Shown piece by piece: positions 5,764-10,136 of a DNA stretch of 10,136 nt. This DNA comes from JAAYAY01 sp964429355 (GTDB lineage Bacteria > Planctomycetota > Planctomycetia > Pirellulales > Thermoguttaceae), in assembly GCA_964429355.1 (NCBI GenBank), contig CAYSCH010000341.1, positions 1 through 10,136 on the forward strand. The letters run 5' to 3'. The notes beneath the pieces were generated by a model, which was given only the letters and a program-made list of their open reading frames with translations, did not search any database and was not told the origin of the DNA. Both the position numbers and the translations under genes were made by a program. Numbering within the stretch: position 1 is the stretch's first letter; the number at the start of each line of letters is the position of its first letter.

Positions 5764-7926
5764 TTACGAGAATTGTGCGGAGAGGAGGCCGATGGGAGGG
5801 GCTTCGGCGGGGGTGAACAGGTGGCCGACTGTGCTGGTGATCTCGATGAGGAGCTCGTTTTCGCCCAGCTTGACTGCGTCCCGGACGTCGAACTGAAAGG
5901 GGGACCACGGGCATGTGCCGACCGCGGTGCCGTTGACGGACACCGAGGCGGGATACCCGCCCGTGTCGAGCGAGAGATGGGTCGGAAGGTCGGTCAGGGT
6001 GATCCTGGTTCGGTAGCAGCCGGTGCCGCAGAAGGCGGGGTAGCCGAGCTGGCGCCAGTCGCCGAGGGGCATCGTTTCAGACCCGCTGCCGGGAGACTCT
6101 GCCGGTGGGAGACCTTGTTTGTGGTTTTGGGGCAGGTTCCCAGGCTGGGCGACGAGCCGGCCTTGCGGATCGACAGCAAAATCGCCCCAGAGGATCAGGC
6201 CTGGCAGGAACTTGAGCGGCTGGGGCTCGGCCAGGTCGACCGCCAGGCGGTTCTCGCCGGTCTGGAGAAGCGTGGCGACGTCGGCACGGCGATAGCTGAA
6301 ATCGAACTGGGTATCCAGGGGCACGGCGGCCAGGTCGACGGCGGTCCCGTTGATGCTCAGCGAGCGGACCAGTTGGGTTTGGATGGAAAGCTCCGCACGG
6401 GTGGGGAGGGCCTGGATCTGGAGGGTGGGCCCGTCGAGCCGGATTGAGTTCATGCCTTGAGGAGAGAAGGTCCAGACGGTTTCCTTTGGCAGGGGCCTGG
6501 CGGCTGCGGGAGGCGCGGCCGCCGGCTGGCCGAGCCGTGCAATGATCGCGTCACGGGCCTGGCCGACGAGGGTCTGGGTCAGCCGCTCGAGTGGTTGCGA
6601 TTGTTTGGGGTCGGGGCCGGCGAGGGCCCACAATTCTTCGTCGGCAGGCCAGGTGATCCCGAGGGGTTTGGCCTGGCGAGCGACCTGGGCGGCTTCGGCC
6701 ACGTACTGGGCGAAGATGGGGGCGTATCTTTCGAACCAGGGTTGCTGGGGGCCGTGGATGCCGAGGTATTCGCGTTTGGCGATACCGCCCTGAAGACCGA
6801 GGGGGCAGATGGCCATGATGTAGCGATCGACCCCGCAGGCGGCGCAGAGGTCGACCATTTTTCGCATGGTCTCGAGCTTCATCGTCGGCGGTCCAAGGGC
6901 GAACACCTCAACCATCCGTTCTCGGCCCGGATACTCGGCGATGGCGGCCAGGGTGAGGGCCTCGCACTTGAGCGGATCGGTTCGAGTGCTGATCTCGTCG
7001 ATTCCGGGGATGCCCAGGGTGCCGAGCTGACGGTGGAGGTTGCCGTTGTAGGCCACCTGGCTCCCGAGACCGCCTTCTCCGAGGAAGTGGCCGGACATGG
7101 CGATCTTGTGGGCCTGGCACCACTGGGCGATGGGGGCCACCCAGTTGTCGTGGAACAGATTCGTGTAGGCGGCCCAGTAGTCTCGCCAGCCGGCCCACCT
7201 GGCCAGATCGCCGGCCTTGGCGAGCCGCTGGCGGAAGTCGCCGCCGAGAGCCTCTTCCATGGTGCTCGACCAGACCAGGTGCCAGGGGGCGGCGCCGCGG
7301 GGTCGGGGGCGATGCTGGGCGGCCAGCGACGGCTCATCGGTGAAGATCGCCCGGACGGTCGTGCCGAAATGATCGCCGATGGCGGCGGCATAGCGCTGGT
7401 GGGTGAGTTCCAGGAACCGCTCCGTGGCTGCCGGCAGGAGCATGTCGGCGCTTTCGACAACGGGGACAACGCGGCTCTCGCCGCTGAGTTCGATTTCGAG
7501 AACCTGGGCCGCCAGGTCCTCGCGATCCTTGGTCACCAGGCCCTTGGCATGTCCGCTGGGCCAGCAGAATTCGTCATAGAGCCAGACTTCCATCTGGCGC
7601 GACGCAGCCTGATCGACGATGAAGCGAATGCGTTCGAACCAGGCATCGCCGAGGTACTCCAGTTCGAGCCCCCAGCGGGGATAGAGGACCACGCCCCAGC
7701 CGGCAGTTTGGAAGGCGTCGAGCTGCCGCTCGATCTGGGCCGACTGGAGTGTGCCGGTGAGGGCCCACATGGCGAGGGGCGCGGTGGAACGTGGGTCGGG
7801 TTGGGCCGGCGACTGGCCGGCGGCCATTGCCCCGGAGGCAAGAGTGACGGCCGTTGCGGCTGCAGCGGAACGGGCGAGGAAGTCGCGACGCGAAATGGTC
7901 GACGAGGAGAGGCAGGGGGATGACAT
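5764..7926 (-). CDS. Tat-exported GH106-like glycoside hydrolase with C-terminal jelly-roll domain
   Basis: The ATG at 7926 gives 720 residues. An in-frame GTG at 7950 has no ribosome site, so I preferred the ATG. Residues 12-36 form a twin-arginine signal (SRRDFLAR, then an Ala-rich hydrophobic stretch), so export as a folded protein is likely. A (beta/alpha)-type catalytic region follows, with the lineage hallmark LYDEFCWPSG at 116-125, FTDEPS (Glu198) and GHFLGEGGLG (Glu284) as candidate acidic centres. GH106 enzymes are alpha-L-rhamnosidases and carry the similar YDExxWPSG motif. From about residue 485 come beta-rich segments, and 620-700 resemble a GH2-type galactose-binding-like domain (repeated S-[IV]-NGT loops, GENEL). 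At 720 residues it is shorter than typical GH106 enzymes, so it may be a sister family with another specificity. It lies 131 bp downstream of the sialidase-like/SGNH gene, probably in the same transcript. Confidence 0.75.
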   Translation of the reverse strand: MSSPCLSSSTISRRDFLARSAAAATAVTLASGAMAAGQSPAQPDPRSTAPLAMWALTGTLQSAQIERQLDAFQTAGWGVVLYPRWGLELEYLGDAWFERIRFIVDQAASRQMEVWLYDEFCWPSGHAKGLVTKDREDLAAQVLEIELSGESRVVPVVESADMLLPAATERFLELTHQRYAAAIGDHFGTTVRAIFTDEPSLAAQHRPRPRGAAPWHLVWSSTMEEALGGDFRQRLAKAGDLARWAGWRDYWAAYTNLFHDNWVAPIAQWCQAHKIAMSGHFLGEGGLGSQVAYNGNLHRQLGTLGIPGIDEISTRTDPLKCEALTLAAIAEYPGRERMVEVFALGPPTMKLETMRKMVDLCAACGVDRYIMAICPLGLQGGIAKREYLGIHGPQQPWFERYAPIFAQYVAEAAQVARQAKPLGITWPADEELWALAGPDPKQSQPLERLTQTLVGQARDAIIARLGQPAAAPPAAARPLPKETVWTFSPQGMNSIRLDGPTLQIQALPTRAELSIQTQLVRSLSINGTAVDLAAVPLDTQFDFSYRRADVATLLQTGENRLAVDLAEPQPLKFLPGLILWGDFAVDPQGRLVAQPGNLPQNHKQGLPPAESPGSGSETMPLGDWRQLGYPAFCGTGCYRTRITLTDLPTHLSLDTGGYPASVSVNGTAVGTCPWSPFQFDVRDAVKLGENELLIEITSTVGHLFTPAEAPPIGLLSAQFS

Positions 7927-8020
7927 GGTGAATCCAGATGGGGTTGGCACGTCGTGGGTGCGAGTGAGAGGATCGCGCCGGGGCGATGCGACGGTTAGTA
8001 TGAGTGGAGTGGTTTGCGGT

Positions 8021-8036
8021 TGCCAGCGGCCTGGCA
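8021..8036 (-). other. Hairpin in the spacer between the two minus-strand genes
   Basis: TGCCAG (8021-8026) and CTGGCA (8031-8036) form a perfect 6-bp stem with a 4-nt loop. The hairpin lies 22 nt downstream, in transcript direction, of the sialidase-like/SGNH stop. No U-run follows, so it is not a classical terminator. It could stabilise the upstream message or cause partial polarity. The rest of the 131-bp spacer shows nothing clear. Confidence 0.35.
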
Positions 8037-8057
8037 GCGGGTACTGTGCCGCGGCAT

Positions 8058-9833
8058 CTACTGGGCGAGAATGATGGGCAGGAGGGCGTCGGCGATCATG
8101 CGGTGGCCGCGGTCGTTGGGATGCATGCCGTCGAGGAGGAGGTCGCTGAGGGCTTGGCCTTCGACGGAGTGGTGGTCCATGAACATCTGGTGAAGATCGA
8201 CGAGCGGGACCTCTTCCTGTTGGGCAATCTGGCGGACGACCGCCACGTACGGGACGAGAGTGGCGTTGAAACCGAGCGGATCGGCGGCATCGTAGGGGGA
8301 TTTTTCATGGTAGGGCGGGCCGGCGTAGAGTTCCTTGAGTTTGTCAGTCCAGCACATGGGCTGCGACGTAAGGAGAATGGGTTTGGCTCCGTCGGCCTTG
8401 AGGGCCTGGACCATGGTGGTCAGGTTCTTGCGATAGGTCTCGAGGGGCACTCGCGGCTCGGTGGCGCCGCGCCAGACGTCGACAGCCGAGTCGTTGATGC
8501 CGAACATAAGGATCACGACGTCGGGCTTGCAGGCACGGACATCGGTTTCGAAGCGTTCGAGGGCGTCGGTGGTTCGATTGCTCGGCACACCCTGGTTGAT
8601 GACCCGTGCGGCGAGACCCCGCTGGGGCAGTTCCTTGCGGAGGAGGTCGGCGTAGACGTTCTCGACGCCATCGCGGCGGGCCGTGGTCGAGTCGCCGAAG
8701 GCGACGATCGTGAATTCTCTGCCTGTGGTGGACGAACCGGTTTGGGCGAGGAGATCCGTCTCGGCGATCGTCATTCGCAGGCCGCCCTGCATGGTGGTGA
8801 TCCAGAGCTGGCCGGGGTGGCGCTCGTAGAGATAGGGATAGGACTGTCGGGCCGCCCAGTAGGCTTCACCGGGCTGGAGCGAGCGGCGGGAGAGTACAAC
8901 GGGCTCGGACCAGGTTTTTGCATCATCGCTGGAAAAGGCGATCGAGAGTTCTTCGCGGCTGTGGATATCGCGGGGGTTTTCGGCGGTGGGCCGGTTCCAG
9001 AGGAGGGCGAGCCGGCCGTCGGCCAATCGGGCCAGAGTGCCGCAGCAGGTGCTCGAGGGTATTTTTGACTGGGCGAGGCCCTCCCAGGTAAGGCCTCCGT
9101 CGGACGAGAAGGCTTCCCAGAACCAGCCACGGGTGGTGCGAAGGAGGATATAGAGGCGGCCATCGGCCAGTTCAGCAACAGTCCCCTCCATGGTGCCGCC
9201 GTGGTCGCCGGAATCGGTGGTTTCCATATCGAGGAGGTTGCTGGCCTTCCAGGTTTTGCCCTGGTCGTCGGAGACGTAAGTGAGGGAGACATGGCGCCAG
9301 GGAATGACTTTCTGGCCCACGAGCACGAGCCGTCCGCTCTTGAGCTCGATCAGGGATCGAATCGCGCCGCACCATCCCTCCTGGATCGTGACGGGTTCGG
9401 ACCAGGTCTGGCCGTCGTCGGTGCTGCGGGTGACGCAAACGGGAATGATCCACCTGGCAGCCTCGGCTTCGCCTCCCTGACCCCAGGGGCCGCCCTGGCT
9501 CCGCCGGCGCTCGTTCATCCAGGCGAAGACAACGGTTCCGTTGCGGAGCCGGAGGAGCGCCCGTTCGTCGCGGGCCTCAAATTTCTCGTTATCGTGAAAG
9601 AGAGGATAGGATTGCCAGGACTTGCCTTCGTCGCGGGTGACAAAGGCTTGCGAGGGGCCGACGCCGAGCACTCCGCCGTCGCTGGTGGTGACGAAGGGGC
9701 CCTGGTGGTCGAAAAGGAGGGCTTCGCCCTTGGGGTGCAATTGGATGAGATCGCCTGCCGTGGCAGATGTGACCGCGGCGACGAACGCGAGGCAAAGCAC
9801 AATCGGCAGAGAGTATCGTCGGGAGCGAGGCAC
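8058..9833 (-). CDS. Two-domain enzyme: Asp-box sialidase-like beta-propeller fused to SGNH (GDSL-type) hydrolase
   Basis: I chose the GTG at 9833 (591 residues) because it lies 7 nt after a perfect AAGGAGG. The ATG two codons earlier is only 1 nt from it. Residues 3-27 form a Sec signal (RSRR, hydrophobic core, SATA). Residues ~30-365 are a sialidase-type propeller with five Asp-box motifs (S/T-x-D-x-G-x-T-W-like) ending at Trp73, Trp144, Trp195, Trp250 and Trp308. The FRIP motif of typical GH33 sialidases is not visible, so sialic acid specificity is uncertain. Residues ~372-591 form an SGNH esterase: GDS (Ser382), QG (Gly415), GIND (Asn447) and DGMH (Asp568, His571) give all four blocks. 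SGNH enzymes deacylate sugars such as O-acetylated sialic acids or xylan. The fusion suggests ester removal coupled to recognition or cleavage of the same glycan (inference). It is probably the first gene of the minus-strand unit, ahead of the GH106-like gene. Confidence 0.83.
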   Translation of the reverse strand: MPRSRRYSLPIVLCLAFVAAVTSATAGDLIQLHPKGEALLFDHQGPFVTTSDGGVLGVGPSQAFVTRDEGKSWQSYPLFHDNEKFEARDERALLRLRNGTVVFAWMNERRRSQGGPWGQGGEAEAARWIIPVCVTRSTDDGQTWSEPVTIQEGWCGAIRSLIELKSGRLVLVGQKVIPWRHVSLTYVSDDQGKTWKASNLLDMETTDSGDHGGTMEGTVAELADGRLYILLRTTRGWFWEAFSSDGGLTWEGLAQSKIPSSTCCGTLARLADGRLALLWNRPTAENPRDIHSREELSIAFSSDDAKTWSEPVVLSRRSLQPGEAYWAARQSYPYLYERHPGQLWITTMQGGLRMTIAETDLLAQTGSSTTGREFTIVAFGDSTTARRDGVENVYADLLRKELPQRGLAARVINQGVPSNRTTDALERFETDVRACKPDVVILMFGINDSAVDVWRGATEPRVPLETYRKNLTTMVQALKADGAKPILLTSQPMCWTDKLKELYAGPPYHEKSPYDAADPLGFNATLVPYVAVVRQIAQQEEVPLVDLHQMFMDHHSVEGQALSDLLLDGMHPNDRGHRMIADALLPIILAQ

Positions 9834-9840
9834 GGTCATA

Positions 9841-9847
9841 CCTCCTT
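9841..9847 (-). promoter_or_regulatory. Perfect Shine-Dalgarno AAGGAGG that favours the GTG start at 9833
   Basis: Read on the minus strand, AAGGAGG is followed by T, then ATG (9839), ACC, GTG (9833). The spacing to the ATG is 1 nt, too short for normal initiation. The spacing to the GTG is 7 nt, which is optimal. This is the strongest ribosome site in the window and points to efficient translation of the sialidase-like/SGNH protein. Confidence 0.75.
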
Positions 9848-9877
9848 AGAAAGGTGCGAGGGAAACAAACCTCGATC

Positions 9878-9906
9878 ATTGTGAGAAAGATGTGGGTGAT
9901 AAGCAA
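9878..9906 (-). promoter_or_regulatory. Weak candidate sigma-70-like promoter for the minus-strand unit
   Basis: On the minus strand, TTGCTT (9906-9901) and CACAAT (9883-9878) are separated by exactly 17 nt and lie about 30 nt before the Shine-Dalgarno. They match the consensus boxes at three and four of six positions. The region is AT-richer than the genes. This is a position-based guess only. Confidence 0.2.
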
Positions 9907-9979
9907 GTCGATAGGCAATTGTCCCGGCTCCTGGCAACCACTCAAGGCTTGTTTTCCAGCTTTTCTGACGCCATGCCTT

Positions 9980-10112
9980 TCTCGCAAGAAACAACGTTCC
10001 GCTTGATTATTGGTTTCGTGGAGGCTGGCGGCCCGCATTCTCGCAAGAAATGCCGTTTTTCCCGAGGCAAATGGCCGTTGGCGTAATTCCAGGCCGACAA
10101 TCACGCAAGAAA
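9980..10112 (+). repeat. Three copies of a 12-nt box TC[T/A]CGCAAGAAA about 60 nt apart
   Basis: TCTCGCAAGAAA occurs at 9980-9991 and 10039-10050, and TCACGCAAGAAA at 10101-10112. The starts are 59 and 62 nt apart. The first two copies are the core of small palindromes: TTTCT-CGCA-AGAAA at 9978-9991, and GCATTCT-CGCA-AGAAATGC at 10035-10053 with one bulged base. The first and third copies sit directly in front of the two arms of the 25-nt inverted repeat. The array may continue past the right edge of the window. Confidence 0.75.
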
Positions 10113-10135
10113 ACCAGTAATTAAGCGGAACGTTG
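9992..10135 (+). repeat. Long inverted repeat (25-nt arms, 94-nt loop): candidate MITE-like element or structured RNA
   Basis: The left arm is 9992-10016 and the right arm 10111-10135. They are reverse complements at 23 of 25 positions. Both mismatches become G-U pairs if the plus strand is transcribed (left G against right U, left U against right G), so a plus-strand RNA could form an unbroken 25-bp stem. On the minus strand the same positions would be C-A mismatches. The loop contains one CGCAAGAAA box and a loosely repeated ATGCCG/ATGGCCG segment. No long open frame with protein-like content covers this region. It could be a small non-autonomous transposable element, a dispersed palindromic repeat or a non-coding RNA gene. 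The window ends one base after the right arm. Confidence 0.7.
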
Positions 10136-10136
10136 A

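Noticed and set aside
6457..7923. 488-residue plus-strand open frame opposite the GH106-like gene, with a similar one at 5599-6447
   Set aside because: It is Gly/Ala/Asp-rich with no recognisable domain and mirrors the codon structure of the minus-strand gene. Long antisense frames are expected in high-GC DNA.
8004..9068. 354-residue plus-strand open frame opposite the sialidase-like/SGNH gene
   Set aside because: Shadow of the real gene. The Gly/Glu-rich translation lacks any motif, while the minus strand carries all Asp-boxes and SGNH blocks.
9589..10104. 171-residue minus-strand open frame across the right-hand repeat region
   Set aside because: It overlaps the start of the sialidase-like/SGNH gene in another frame, has no ribosome site, and its upstream half is repeat sequence.
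9980..10136. CRISPR array
   Set aside because: The repeats are only 12 nt, two of the three copies adjoin inverted arms, and the spacers contain related sequence, so this is not a repeat-spacer array.
9992..10136. Integron attC site
   Set aside because: The right end shows GTTGA, but the left end lacks a matching RYYYAAC core and the arms are nearly perfect, unlike attC with its extrahelical bases.
9992..10136. Retron msr-msd RNA
   Set aside because: Terminal inverted repeats would fit, but no reverse transcriptase is in the window and the branching-G context cannot be established. It is worth reconsidering only if an RT gene lies just right of 10136.

Overview
This is a high-GC stretch of bacterial chromosome that looks like a carbohydrate-degradation region of a member of the Planctomycetota. 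The assignment is an inference. It rests on the set of secreted glycan-active enzymes (a GH50-type agarase-like enzyme, a NodB-fold deacetylase, a Tat-exported GH106-like glycosidase and an Asp-box sialidase-like/SGNH fusion), together with a large protein resembling the hydrazine synthase alpha subunit that carries two CxxCH haem c motifs. Non-anammox planctomycetes commonly encode such proteins.

Layout. Positions 3-5427 hold three plus-strand genes: the 3' two-thirds or less of a GH50-like glycosidase (its start lies left of the window), a polysaccharide deacetylase with an extra C-terminal beta-rich domain, and the HZS-alpha-like PD40/dihaem protein. The gaps are 293 and 194 bp, so these are co-directional genes rather than a tightly coupled operon. 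Both gaps carry palindromic structure. Positions 5428-5763 form a scar: the C-terminal part of an XRE-type helix-turn-helix protein (minus strand) lies head to head with the last ~33 residues of a Ser/Thr protein kinase (plus strand), and both lack their 5' ends. Positions 5764-9833 hold two minus-strand genes, probably one transcription unit: first the sialidase-like/SGNH esterase fusion, then, 131 bp later, a GH106-like glycosidase with a Tat signal. Positions 9834-10136 contain no convincing gene. They hold the leader and Shine-Dalgarno of the minus-strand unit and a striking repeat structure: 25-nt inverted arms, each preceded by the same 12-nt box, with a third copy of the box in the loop.

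How it fits together. All four enzymes appear to be exported: two have Sec-type signals, one has a Tat signal, and the N-terminus of one is not visible. They attack complementary parts of an acetylated, possibly sulfated or rhamnose/galactose-containing polysaccharide: ester or N-acetyl removal, exo-cleavage of terminal sugars, and backbone cleavage. The substrate cannot be read from the sequence. The dihaem HZS-alpha-like protein is the odd partner and may add a redox step in the periplasm. The least explained parts of the window are the terminal inverted-repeat element and the two-gene deletion scar.
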